From: Brachionus rotundiformis | Taxonomy: Eukaryota > Rotifera > Eurotatoria > Ploima > Brachionidae | Length of the DNA: 64,000 nt | Reading direction: 5' to 3' | NCBI GenBank assembly: GCA_016802295.1 | Contig: JAESIW010000065.1 | Location: 248,001 to 312,000, forward strand | Part shown: piece after piece, positions 32,875 to 43,410 of the stretch | Layout of the letters: every line of letters starts with the position of its first letter | How positions within the stretch are numbered: position 1 is the stretch's first letter | Notes under the pieces: generated by a model | What the model was told of the DNA's origin: nothing | The model's input: the letters and a program-made list of their open reading frames with translations, nothing else | The model's database searches: none | Translations under genes and position numbers: made by a program

Positions 32875-33900
32875 ATGGCAGCTGAACTTTTTATACAATA
32901 TTTTAAAGCTCATTTGCATGATGATTTATTTTATTTCAAGCCATTTTTCACCCAATATCTGTCTCAAATGAACCAAAAAAGGATCATAATTAGAATTGAA
33001 AGTGATATAAAGAAAATTGGTTCACAATTGAGAGATAGCATAATTTGGAATCTATACCATAATCGTTATTTTTTAAAAAATGATGGTTTTAGTCTTTCTG
33101 ACATACAAAAGCTACACAATCTTTTGCTAGGTACAAGAGAAAATTTCGATGCACACCATTTGGCACAACTTTTTTTAATCAACAATCTTACCAATTCCAA
33201 AATAGATGCAGAAGATGACTTAAGCAATTTTTTAAGAAATTTAGAAAGTATTTTTATTTTGGATACCGAGCCAACTATTTTATTCAAAAACGAATTAACC
33301 GAACTTTGCGAAAAGCTAAAAGAAAATCAGGTAATAAACCATAAAATTTTCCTTTCCCTAAAACAAATTCTAAATATTAATGAATTTGAATATGATATGT
33401 CAAAATTAAAATTAAAATTTTTCAATTGTGACATGATTGATTTATATGGATTTGCTGGTTTGGATACAATCTATCTAAACAACAAACGACATCAATCTTA
33501 CTTAAAGGATTTTCAACTTTGCCAGATGGAACAGATCCGAATTCTGAAAATTTTTAAATTAAATTTTACACGATTGTTTTTGAATCTGAGTAGTCATATC
33601 GCAGCTAGATACGTAAAAGATAATTTAAATTTATCTAATTTTAACGATCCTTCAATTAAAGCTAATATGCTCGATTTAGGTATTCAATCTGAAAAAAATC
33701 TTTTTACTCAGCAAATAACTTGGCTAGACTCTGCTCTTAATTCTAATTTAGACATTGATTATTGCTATGATTTTTTAACCAAAATTCTCAATGGTGAAGA
33801 ACCATCATTTGACTTTTATAGAACTCATTGTTATCTGAGCCCAGAAGGTGTAAAATACATGGCAATAGACTTCGAATCACTCGAAGGAGATGTTATCTAA
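32875..33900 (+). CDS. orphan helical protein, 341 residues
   Basis: Single-exon ATG ORF (MAAELFIQYFKAHLHDDLFYF...). I do not recognise a family. It appears alpha-helical, with alternating hydrophobic/charged stretches, no signal peptide and no membrane segment. The segment DLYGFAGLDTIYLNNKRHQSYLKDFQLCQMEQIRILKIF is the most distinctive. Codon use matches neighbouring genes and AATAAA follows the stop (33920), so the gene is probably real. A structural search would be the way to place it. Confidence 0.7.
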   Translation: MAAELFIQYFKAHLHDDLFYFKPFFTQYLSQMNQKRIIIRIESDIKKIGSQLRDSIIWNLYHNRYFLKNDGFSLSDIQKLHNLLLGTRENFDAHHLAQLFLINNLTNSKIDAEDDLSNFLRNLESIFILDTEPTILFKNELTELCEKLKENQVINHKIFLSLKQILNINEFEYDMSKLKLKFFNCDMIDLYGFAGLDTIYLNNKRHQSYLKDFQLCQMEQIRILKIFKLNFTRLFLNLSSHIAARYVKDNLNLSNFNDPSIKANMLDLGIQSEKNLFTQQITWLDSALNSNLDIDYCYDFLTKILNGEEPSFDFYRTHCYLSPEGVKYMAIDFESLEGDVI

Positions 33901-34077
33901 GACAAAAAGATTTTTTTTCAATAAAAATTTATTCTAAAAATTTTTTTTTTTGATAAAATATAGAATAGTAATTTATTCTCTAATTCTTTCATATAAAACA
34001 CTTTAGCATTGTTTATTTAACTAAAGATCCAAAGAACTAGAGTTTTTATCTCCCATATTTTTAGTTAAATAAACAAT

Positions 34078-34758
34078 TTATATTCTTAATGATAAAATTA
34101 AAAAAACATACAAAATAAACAAAGCAATAATCAAAATAATGAGAAAAGTCATGATAATTTTAAGTGTATCATTTTGTTCTTTCAATTGAATTGTCTTTTG
34201 TTTTGATGCCAAAAGACTAATTTCTGTTTTACCACAGTCAGAGGATAAATTCTTAAAATTATTCATTTCTGAGGATAAACTAATAACTTTGGTCTTCAAA
34301 TTCTTCCATCCATTCACTTGTTTTTCCAAAAATGATTTTCCGAGTGGAAAACTAATTTTTTTAGAACTGTAGCAAACGCATTTTGAAGGCAAAAAATAAT
34401 CTTTATCAGTTGAATAATCTGTCAAATACCTAAAAAACTCAAGGCAGTGATGCACCAATTTACATCTTATTGTATAATTCAAAGATTGGTTTGTCTGAAT
34501 GTCATTTGCCAAAATTGGCTTTGGACCGAGCGTTTCGAGCAGCAAAATCTCATAATAAAAATCTCTAGCTAGCTTAAAAATCCTACTTCTAAATTCAACT
34601 AAATCTTTATCATGAAGCTGGTGAAGATATTTTGCAATTACATCAGGATCGCAATCAAGCTGGATCAGTTCTTCGCGTACTCTGTACCGTAACAAAATGT
34701 TATTCCAGTTCTTAATACCCAATATTTTATCCAAATATTGTTCAATTTTGTAGCTCAT
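34078..34758 (-). CDS. tail-anchored coiled-coil membrane protein, unknown
   Basis: 226 residues, single exon. The body is helical with scattered Cys and a short coiled coil near residues 155-205 (GWKNLKTKVISLSSEMNNFKNL, LASKQKTIQLKEQNDTL). The last ~25 residues form one membrane helix (IIMTFLIILIIALFILYVFLILSL) ending two residues from the C-terminus. This is the layout of a C-tail-anchored protein such as a SNARE-like or ER/mitochondrial outer membrane protein, but no SNARE heptad layer or zero-layer Q/R is evident. It is convergent with the gene ending at 33900 (177 bases between stops). Confidence 0.7.
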   Translation of the reverse strand: MSYKIEQYLDKILGIKNWNNILLRYRVREELIQLDCDPDVIAKYLHQLHDKDLVEFRSRIFKLARDFYYEILLLETLGPKPILANDIQTNQSLNYTIRCKLVHHCLEFFRYLTDYSTDKDYFLPSKCVCYSSKKISFPLGKSFLEKQVNGWKNLKTKVISLSSEMNNFKNLSSDCGKTEISLLASKQKTIQLKEQNDTLKIIMTFLIILIIALFILYVFLILSLRI

Positions 34759-35004
34759 TTATTTAAATATTTCTAAATACTTACGTTTAAGAGACATATT
34801 TACTAATTTAGTGATCCGCCATATGACACAAATGATAAATTATGTAACATTAAAATTTTTGAAATTGATTTATTTATTTTTTTAAGATTTTCCATTAAGA
34901 TTTTATCACTTAATTGATATAGCTCTTAAATGATCATGTTTATTTTCTTTATAAAAATAAGGGTATTTAATCTAAGAAGAATTTGTTTCTGATAGGAAAT
35001 TAAA

Positions 35005-35431
35005 ATGAATTCATCTAATAGCCACAAAAGAGGAGTATATTTTATTATTTAATAATTAAAGTGTAAAATTGAATTCAAATTTTAGTCAATTGAGAAAAAA
35101 AGGAGAGACAGAATTAATTTATGCTTGACACAACTAAAAAGCCTGGTTCCAGAAGGTTTTATTTAATTCAATAAAATGAAAAAAATTATCTGTTGGAATT
35201 TTAGCTATTCGAAAAGATCAGTTTGAAAAACTTGAAAAAGCTGAAATATTGCAGTTGACAATTAGCTATTTGAAAACAAATTCAAATTCAGTTGATATTG
35301 ACTTTAAAAGACAAGGATTCAGAGATTGTATGTTCGATATATCAACATTTTTAATAAATTTTGAAAATTTAAGCATTGAAAACGAGTTTTACTCAAGATT
35401 GTTATCTCATTTAAAGCATTCTCTCAAATAA
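35005..35431 (+). CDS. HELT/HEY-like bHLH-Orange transcription factor, 108 residues
   Basis: Three exons: 35005-35034, 35086-35155 and 35205-35431 (introns 51 and 49 bases). The joined protein starts MNSSNSHKRG and continues SIEKKRRDRINLCLTQLKSLVP, the basic region and helix 1 of Hairy/E(spl)-related factors. KLEKAEILQLTISYLK is helix 2, and RQGFRDCMFDISTFL...FYSRLLSHLKHSL is the Orange domain. HKxxIEKKRRDRIN resembles HELT (HKVIEKRRRDRIN) most closely, and as in HELT there is no C-terminal WRPW. The invariant Pro of HES basic regions is absent, also as in HEY/HELT. At 108 residues it is almost bare domain. It would act as a DNA-binding repressor, but targets cannot be inferred. Confidence 0.8.
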
Positions 35432-35537
35432 TTTAACTTTGCTAAAACAAAAACAAAATTTTGCTTATTTGAATAATTTTTTCTTTACTTTTTTTTTTAA
35501 ATAAAATTTGTTAAATTAAAAAAATTTTTATTTTAAA

Positions 35538-36377
35538 ATGGAAAACGAATTTAAACTAAAAATAGGTATCATCGGAGGAACAGGCCTGAACAATGTCAAT
35601 TTTTTACAAGATTCGCATGAGATTGAAGTAGACACAATTTTTGGTAAACCCTCCGATAAACTCTTGTGTGGAAAAATCAACAACGTGGAATGTGTTTTGC
35701 TTTCAAGACATGATAAGAATCATCTAACGGGACCTTCAAGAGTAAACTACCGAGCTAACTTATTAGCTTTGAAGAATACTGGTTGTCATATCCTATTAGT
35801 CACGACAGCGTGTGGATCTTTAAATGAGAGCTACAAACCAGGAGACTTGGCCATTTTGGACGATTTTATAGACAGGACTTATAAAAGAGAACAAAGTTTT
35901 TATGATGGTAGTAAAACAGAATTTTCCAAAATATGCCACATTCCAATGTATCCAGCTTTTAGTAAAGAAATGCGTCAAGTTATCATAGACGAGTGCAAAA
36001 GAATGCAAATTGGATTCCACGAAAAATCAACTATGGTAACCATAGAAGGTCCGAGATTTTCTTCGAGAGCTGAGTCGAAAATGTTTCAACAATGGGGTGG
36101 TGACACTATTAACATGACCACATGTCCTGAAGTTGTACTTGCCAAAGAATTGGGAATGCCTTATGCTTCGATCGGAATTGTTACTGATTATGACTGTTGG
36201 AGAGATCATGTTGGTGATAATGAGCACGTCGATGTTGCTTCTGTTCTAAAGACATTTAAAGAATCGCTACACAAAGTGACTAATTTAGTTTATGAAGTTG
36301 TGCCACGATTAGCACAAATTGATTGGCAGCCAATTTTACACGAATATTCAAAAAAAGTAGAAAACAGTAAAATGTAA
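35538..36377 (+). CDS. MTAP: S-methyl-5'-thioadenosine phosphorylase
   Basis: Single exon, 279 residues (human 283). It phosphorolyses 5'-methylthioadenosine to adenine and methylthioribose 1-phosphate in polyamine/methionine salvage. Landmarks of the family: GIIGGTGL near the N-terminus (phosphate-binding Thr), FGKPSD, SRHD..H, VNYRANLLALK, TTACGSL, the phosphate/ribose segment TMVTIEGPRFSSRAES, the substrate loop INMTTCPEVVLAKELG, and the adenine-specific IVTDYDCW with its Asp residues. These favour MTAP over purine nucleoside phosphorylase. It lies 106 bases after the bHLH gene on the same strand. Confidence 0.97.
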   Translation: MENEFKLKIGIIGGTGLNNVNFLQDSHEIEVDTIFGKPSDKLLCGKINNVECVLLSRHDKNHLTGPSRVNYRANLLALKNTGCHILLVTTACGSLNESYKPGDLAILDDFIDRTYKREQSFYDGSKTEFSKICHIPMYPAFSKEMRQVIIDECKRMQIGFHEKSTMVTIEGPRFSSRAESKMFQQWGGDTINMTTCPEVVLAKELGMPYASIGIVTDYDCWRDHVGDNEHVDVASVLKTFKESLHKVTNLVYEVVPRLAQIDWQPILHEYSKKVENSKM

Positions 36378-36533
36378 AGCTGTCTTTGATTTTAAATTTT
36401 ATTTTATCAATCAAATTATTTTAGCCCTAACTAGGTCGCTGTTTTTAACATTTATTTAATAAAATATGATAAAGATTTTATGATAAATTTATTTTATTGT
36501 TTTAAAAAAATTTAACAAATTAATTTAAAAAAA

Positions 36534-37364
36534 ATGAAATCAAAAATATCAATTTTGCTGTATGTTCCAAATATTATAGGTATTTTAATTAATGAAATCA
36601 ATTTTAAAAGTTTAAAAGTTTAATTTCTAACTAACTAAAGACTATTTTAGACTAATTTTAATAATTTTTGCATGGGTATCCATTAACGAACCTAGTCTTT
36701 TTTTAGTGTTATACATTACTCAAATATCACTAGATTGTGAGTACTTTGAATATTTAAAATAAAGAGTGTTTTAAAATTTGATTTTGATAGTTTTTGATGG
36801 ATATTTTGCCAAAAAATTAAACCAAATAAGTATTTTTGGTGCTTGGTTGGATGTAGTCTTGGACAATATTGGTAGAGGAATTTTATGGATTCATGTTTGG
36901 GAAGTAATTTTGCAACACGAAATTTTAAAAGTCACAAATAAAACTTTACATAAAGTTTGGTTACATTATTTCCACAATAGAGTGGATAGCTTTTAGTTTT
37001 ACTCAAAAAAATGGAGCAAAATGGAAAGAAGCATTCAACCAAGCACCTTATTTAATAAAAAGACTTTTCCAAAACAATTTCAGAAATCCATTAGGTATAA
37101 CAGCAATTTCTGCTGGACTCCAAGGATTACCAATTTGGCTCTACATTTGCTTGAAATATGGAAGTAGTCAGTCCGCAATATTTTATTACATATTTGGATC
37201 AATACTAGTCTATTGCATTATCGGAAGAATTATTTGTCTAGTTGTTGAAGTAAATTTAAATGCTTTTAAATCAATTAAATTTAGTAATTATTATTTAGCT
37301 GTGGGTTATATGCAAAAATTTAGAATTTATCATCGATGAAGATATGAAAGCTCTTAAAAATTAG
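36534..37364 (+). CDS. CDP-alcohol phosphatidyltransferase family membrane enzyme
   Basis: Five exons: 36534-36579, 36641-36736, 36791-36903, 36956-37249 and 37299-37364 give 204 residues; all joins are in phase. The catalytic signature D-G-x2-A-K-x8-G-x3-D-x3-D is present as FDGYFAKKLNQISIFGAWLDVVLDN (Lys replaces the usual Arg after Ala). Hydrophobic segments before (LILIIFAWVSI, LFLVLYITQISL) and after (ILWIHVWEFGYIISTIEWIAF, GLPIWLYICL, FYYIFGSILVYCIIGRIICLVV) are membrane helices. The N-terminus LLYVPNIIGDYFR is like phosphatidylinositol synthase (FVPNLIGYAR). The longer tail with ...NPLGITAISAGLQGLPIWLY is unlike human CDIPT, so I do not assign the alcohol acceptor. It acts in membrane phospholipid synthesis, probably at the ER. 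Confidence 0.8.
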
Positions 37365-39009
37365 ACAAATTAGCATCACTTTTTTATACCCATTAAATAA
37401 ATAAGTGCTTAAAAAAATTCCTGAAAATCATCATTTAGTAATTTTTAAAATTCAACAAACTTGATTTAGGAATTAATTTGGTTATGTTCAAAATTTAAAC
37501 ATCATCTACATTTTATGCTATATATTGTTTAAAAATTAATAAAAATCAAAAGAATTTCTTTTAATTACATTTTAGTTATATTATTTGATCTTTTTATCTA
37601 AATTCTGAATAATCTTGAGTAACAGAACTCCAATGAATAATTAAATTAGATGAAAATCATTCATATGGAAGTAGATACTGATCAATCATCTAAAATAATA
37701 TATACAACTTTGCAAATAAATATCAAATATTTAATTTTAAGGGAATATATTTCCAATTTTAAGTCTGATACCGGAAATTAAGATGACACTAAAGTTTTGA
37801 ATTTCCTACTTCTTTCTAGCGTTGAACAGTTTTTGGTTGTTCTTATCCATAACCAAAGTAAACGCGAATTTTTGTCTAAAAAGGAGGAAATTTTCTTCAT
37901 GTAAAATTTGTTCAACTTTGAGTTGAACATAATTCAGAACTAAAAAATGTAATATTGAACAAAATTTTTGATTTTATCATCTTTTTTGACATATGCAGAG
38001 TATTATGATCCAGCCAATATTTTTCGGATCAGAATTCATTAAATTTAACTCTCTAAGTATCTTGAATTCAAATAAAATCAATACAATTAATAATTAAATA
38101 AAAAATAACTAATACGAATACGGCTTTACAATTTAGACTTTAGCAACTATTGAGGTAAAAGATACGAAAATAAGTTTTAATAAAAAAAGTGCTGATTAAA
38201 CATGAATTTTTTAAAATTTTGAATAATCGATACATCTATTTAAAAAATTTTAGTTGTCACTGTTGAACAAAAATCGATTTTTGTTTTCTAGTTTAGACTC
38301 GGAATTTCTTGCTAAATAAAATTAATTATTATAATTAGAAATTATTTCATCCTGTAATAAAAGAAATAAGAACCACGAAAGCCAAGTAATAAATGGATTG
38401 AAACTAAATTCATTGCGAAAAAATTTGTTCTAGTCTTATCGATCTATTGTACCAGATTAATCTTAAAATTTAGTAAAGTTAAAGGTTAGCTTTTTTCCGA
38501 ATTTTTCCGAACATTTCTGGGTTAATTTTAATATTTATACAAAATTTTGCAGTCACTATTATTCTTTTTTTTCAAATAAAATTACTAATTTATTAAATAA
38601 TTTATCTATTTCTATTTAAAAACAAACACTATATTTGTTTTAATTAATTAGAGTAAAAAATCTTAATTTTTTTAATACTCAAAATTTTTAAGCATAATTA
38701 TTTCTGTATTTGATAATACAAATAATTAAGTTTTTATTAAATAATCCTAATAGAATTTTATTTATCACCTACGGAAATATGTAGTCTCATAAGCAATAGA
38801 AAATAATTTTTTGCACACTTGATTTTTCTAATTTGATTAATTTAAATTTTTCAAGTGTTAAAATTTTTGTACTAAAAATGGCTATTTATATTAGTCTATT
38901 AACATCAAAATAGTTGTCTTGATATTTGAAGAATAACAAAAGTTAAACCTTGGGAAATTTTAGATTAATTAAAAAAATATGCAAATTTAATCTGAGAAAA
39001 AAAAATATC
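37365..39009. other. gene-free AT-rich spacer upstream of stonin
   Basis: No convincing exon. The open frame before 39010 starts at a TTG (38950) and is not family-conserved, so I place the stonin start at the ATG at 39010. Confidence 0.5.
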
Positions 39010-42000
39010 ATGGAAGAGCCGAAAGATTTTAAGCTTCTAGAAGAGGAAGACGAAAATTTGAGTCAAAGTCAACCGGAAAACAACCAATCTTTTTCCAGGA
39101 TTCAAAGCAGGTCAGGAAGCACTCAATCATTAACCAATGATGGCAAAATTTTACCATTAAAAATAAGCCCGAATAGGCCAAATGCAAAAAAAATTGAGCT
39201 AAAGTCAATTGATAGACCACGCAGCCATTCTCCGCTGAAGCTAAACGGAATCGAAGACTATATCCAACAGTATGAAAAGCGTAAATCAACCGAAAATTTA
39301 ACCCATTTGCCAAATAAGATAACAATGAATCTTAAAATGGACGATCTTCTGACATCTAAAAACGAATCAACTACTTACCAAATGTTGAATGATTTTAGCG
39401 TGCTCACTGGTGATATTGAAGAATTTACTTCAAAATCAAACAGAAAAGCATCTGTGGATGCAGCCAATGATGACTCTGAAGATGATAAGGACGAATATGA
39501 CCACAGCGAAGCAAAATCTGATGCAACTAACCTGAACTATAAATACACTGCTGTCTACAGAAAAGATGAAGCCACTGGCTCGTTTCAGGAAGAAAGCAAA
39601 ATTGTTTTCGAGCATAAAAAAGGCGAATCAATGCCTTTTCAACCAATTAAGCCAAAACCAGCTATTCCTCCACCACCAAATCCAAAATCTCAAATTGAAC
39701 TTGCTCTAATGGAATTGAAAAAAAACTCAGAAAAATTAGACATCAAATTGGACAAATTAGATGACATAACACCTTCATCAAATTCATATTATGATGTAAG
39801 TCCACTTGAATCTAGTCCAGTGGAAGCACCAATTCCCGAAATCAAAAAGAAAAACGAGGATTTTTTCAGTGATATTTTGTCCAAGTCAGACAATTTAATA
39901 GCACAGACTCAAAACAAATTGGAACGTTTAAGCAAATTGGAAACAGTTAATAAACCTATAGCTCCTTTGGCCGATCCAAATCCTAAGCAAGAAAAGCCAA
40001 AACCAACTGCTTCTTTGATAACTCCTGAATGTGGTATAAACAATTCCAAATCTTTAATCGATTTGAAGACTAGCCAGAGCCAAATAAATATACCTGACGT
40101 AACTAGTTCAGTACAAGAGAGCAATCAGGTTGATTTGTTATTTGATCTCAGTTCAGATCAATTTGTTCCAATAGATAATACTATTAGACCTGAAGGATCT
40201 TATGTTGATTTGCTAGGCCTGGAAAGCAATGAACCCATTCAGGTAGAGAGTACATCAAATTTTAACATAGATGCAGACTTGCTTGATTTAAACCTAAATC
40301 CTAGTGCTGAAGAATCTGTAATTCCTCAAATAGATATTCATATATCGGAACCTATTGATGAAATAAATGATAGCAATATAGTTCCTGATGATTATTTTAA
40401 TATTGAGCATGATATACCACGAAATCAGAGTGTGGTAAATTCGCCTCAAGTAAGTCGAGCTGAATCACCAGCTAATGTCGAACCAGTGATTGCTAATAAA
40501 CCAAAAGATAACGAAAAAAAAACAGTGTGGACCAAAGGCGATCAAGAAGCAGAGTCTAGTTCATCCTCGGATGAAAATGAAGCTCCAAAATTCCAAGTAA
40601 GAATTAGACCAAAGGCTAATAAACAAGCTAATGTTGAAGCCAATAAACCTCTTGTTCCATTGCTGCCGAGACCTCCAAAATCAGCTGAAGAAATCGAAGA
40701 ATTCAGACTTAGGAGACAATCAAGTGAGAATGGTTCGATTACGCGTTCAATAAAAGAAAGCTCGTCGTCAGATGACGAGAATCCTGTTGTGATTACGCAA
40801 AGCCAAGAAAGAAAAGAAAGTGTTAAAAGCGAGTTTAATTTAGAATTGCCGGATGATGACGACTCATTACCGCTGAATGATTTTAATGAAAAATATGAGC
40901 TTTCCAATTATTCGGATGGTAGTTATGGATGCATTGTGTTGGTTCGACAGCCATTCAGAAATGCAAACATTATGTACAAAAACGCGTTACAGAAAGTGAC
41001 TGAAGTAAGAACTTGGACAGAGTGTTTGGTAAAATTAGTCGATTCCGAAACAGGTATATTTCTACAACTTTTTGTTTAATTTGTATAATTTTTGGCATGT
41101 GATATATTTATAGTAATTTTTCAGAAAATTACCCTCAATATTTTTCTAGGAGACATAATTAATTTTATAAATAAAAACTAGCATGCCTCCATTAGATTTA
41201 ATTATAAAACTGATTTTAATTAAAATCAAAATAAATTATTTTTGGAAAATTACACAATTAAAATTTTCCTATTTATTTTTTTTTTTATAATCTGTTTTTT
41301 TTATAGCATAACAAAAATTAAAATGATTTAATTAAAAAGGCTCAAAGTTCTCAAAACAATTTAAAAAGTTTCAAATTTTAATTGTGATTGATTGGAATCT
41401 TTTCAGGACAATTTATCTAATTTTTTAAAAATAGATATCTATCTAAATATTTAAATACTTTATAATAAATGTTTTATTTAAACTTGTTATAATATTAAAA
41501 TTATTTTCTCAATTAAACAAAAAAATAATCAATAAATCTAACAAATAATTCTAATTTTTAATAAAATTTATCATTAATTAGTAATTAAGAATGAAAATTT
41601 ATACTTGTATTAATCAAAAAAATGAATAATAATAAAAAAATCAATTAATTATGATTTCTTATTTAAATTTTAGGCGGGAAGAAGCTAATTTTTTTTAATG
41701 CTCATGAGTTGGTAACTTTGGCTACTGAAAAAGAAACAACAATTGACAGTATAATCGAAAAATGTGTCATTAACAAAATGGATACTTTAGCTGAGACAGA
41801 CAATGAAAAAATACGACCATTCCACGAAATAGAACTTAAGGAAAGTTACAAATTCACTGATATGTGTTTACAGCAATATGATAATTTTAGTAAAATTCAC
41901 ACTTTTAAAATTCAGGATATTATCTTTAAAGAAACGTTTCAAATGAGACCTGATAGAATCATGGCTTTGCCGGAGAGATTTTTCAAAAAATTTACCAAAG

Positions 42001-43410
42001 CCAAAGTTACATCTCTAATCGACCACACACCACTTCCGTTTGAAATCTGCAAATTCGGGCATTTGAGTTATTCTTATTTAAGATCTTTCTTACTTTTGTT
42101 ACAAGATGCTTTCTGGTCAATACCAACTATAACGCGAAAAAAACAGCGCGAAAAGCAACTAAATCAAATTCAAAGCCAGTCCATTAACTCTGCCATGTCT
42201 TTTACGGCTGCTGCCGCTTCATTTTTCTCTCTGGGCTCTAATAAACAAATTCAAAATCCAAGTTTGAATTCAATAGTTTCAAATCATGCAAGAGAAGAGA
42301 TAACTGTAAAGGTAGTTGATGAGTACAGGGCCAAATTAGACAAAGAAAGTCGAATTAAAGAACACAAAAGTCGTACTCGAGTTTTTCTTACCGTGTTCTT
42401 GAATTCTGATGATCCCATTATTGAAATAGGAATGAATGACATACTACGCCATGGAAAAGAAATTGTTGGTAGATATGATATAATACCTATCAAGACTGAA
42501 CAGTGGATTTCACCAGAAGTTTTTGAGTTAAATGAAAAAGTGGTTGATAAAGAAGAATTTGAAAAGACTCATTGTCTTCGATGTGTCCAAATGCCAGACA
42601 ATTTGTTGGTTGAAATAATGCGATTTAGAACTAGACCGCGCAGAAATTATGAACTTCCCCTACAAGTTAGAAGCTTTATGAGCATTGTGAAGCGAAAAGT
42701 TGAAATTCGAATTGAATGCATCGTCGCTGGAAGCTATTTTACCAATGTAAATGATGTTTATTGTGAAGATATCCAGATAAGATTTCCCTTACCAGATGTT
42801 TGGGTCTATTTATTTCGAGTAGAAAAAATGTTCCGATATGGTGCTGTTCATTCAACAAAATCTAAATTGGGAAAAATTAAGGGTCTTGATAGATTGTTGT
42901 TGAACAAGACTGCTCATCAAGCAGCTCTAATGGAAGCCTCTTGTGGAACTGCAAAGTATGAACAGGCATTTAAATCATTGGTTTGGCGAATAAACCAATT
43001 GCCTGTAAAAAATAAAGGTAAAAGAGGAAATAAAAATAGAAAAATATTCCTAAAATAATCTTTATTGTTTCTTTTTAGATATTTATAAGACACAATTGTT
43101 TATTTGTAGGCTTAATTTGCAAGAGTATGATCAGTTTCCTGATAGTTATGATGAAGTATGCCAAGTTCAGTACTCGATTCCGATCTGTGCATCGTCAAAA
43201 AGCCAAGTAAGGTCGGTATCGGTTAACGATTGCGATGAACCACCGGAAAAATGGGCTAAATTAAAAAGCAAGTTTGAGTATGACTTAGAAATAAATTATG
43301 CTTTTGATCAAGAAGAAGTTACTAAATTGGATATGGAAAATTGTGCTGAACTTCAGCATTTAAGTCAAACTGAATCTGAAGCAGATAATAATGAAGATGA
43401 TGATGATTAA
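39010..43410 (+). CDS. STON: stonin, endocytic AP-2 adaptor-like protein
   Basis: Three exons: 39010-41053, 41674-43017 and 43079-43410 give 1239 residues. Stonins (Drosophila stoned B, vertebrate STON1/2) recruit synaptotagmin to clathrin-coated pits during synaptic vesicle recycling. The first ~600 residues are disordered and acidic/Ser-Pro-rich (SSSSDENEAPKF, PSPVxx), with Asp-Leu/acidic clusters such as VDLLFDLSSDQF and SYVDLLGLES that look like AP-2 or clathrin-binding peptides. The stonin homology domain begins around YELSNYSDGSYGCIV, and the mu-homology domain runs from YKFTDMCLQQYDNFSKIHTFKI to the end. Strong matches there include VFLNSDDPIIEIGMNDILRHGKEIVGR-DIIP, EIMRFRTRPR, PDVWVYLFRVEKMFRYGAVHSTKSK and YKTQLFICRLNLQEYDQFP. 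The end is acidic. Confidence 0.95.
41054..41673 (+). other. 620-base intron in stonin
   Basis: GTATAT...TTTTAG, phase 1; joins SET-G to GKKLIFFNAHELV. About ten times longer than the usual intron here; it contains only AT-rich DNA. Confidence 0.85.

Noticed and set aside
38950..39009. N-terminal extension of stonin from a TTG codon
   Set aside because: Not an ATG and the sequence is lysine-rich AT-driven translation; the ATG at 39010 is followed by a typical acidic stonin start.
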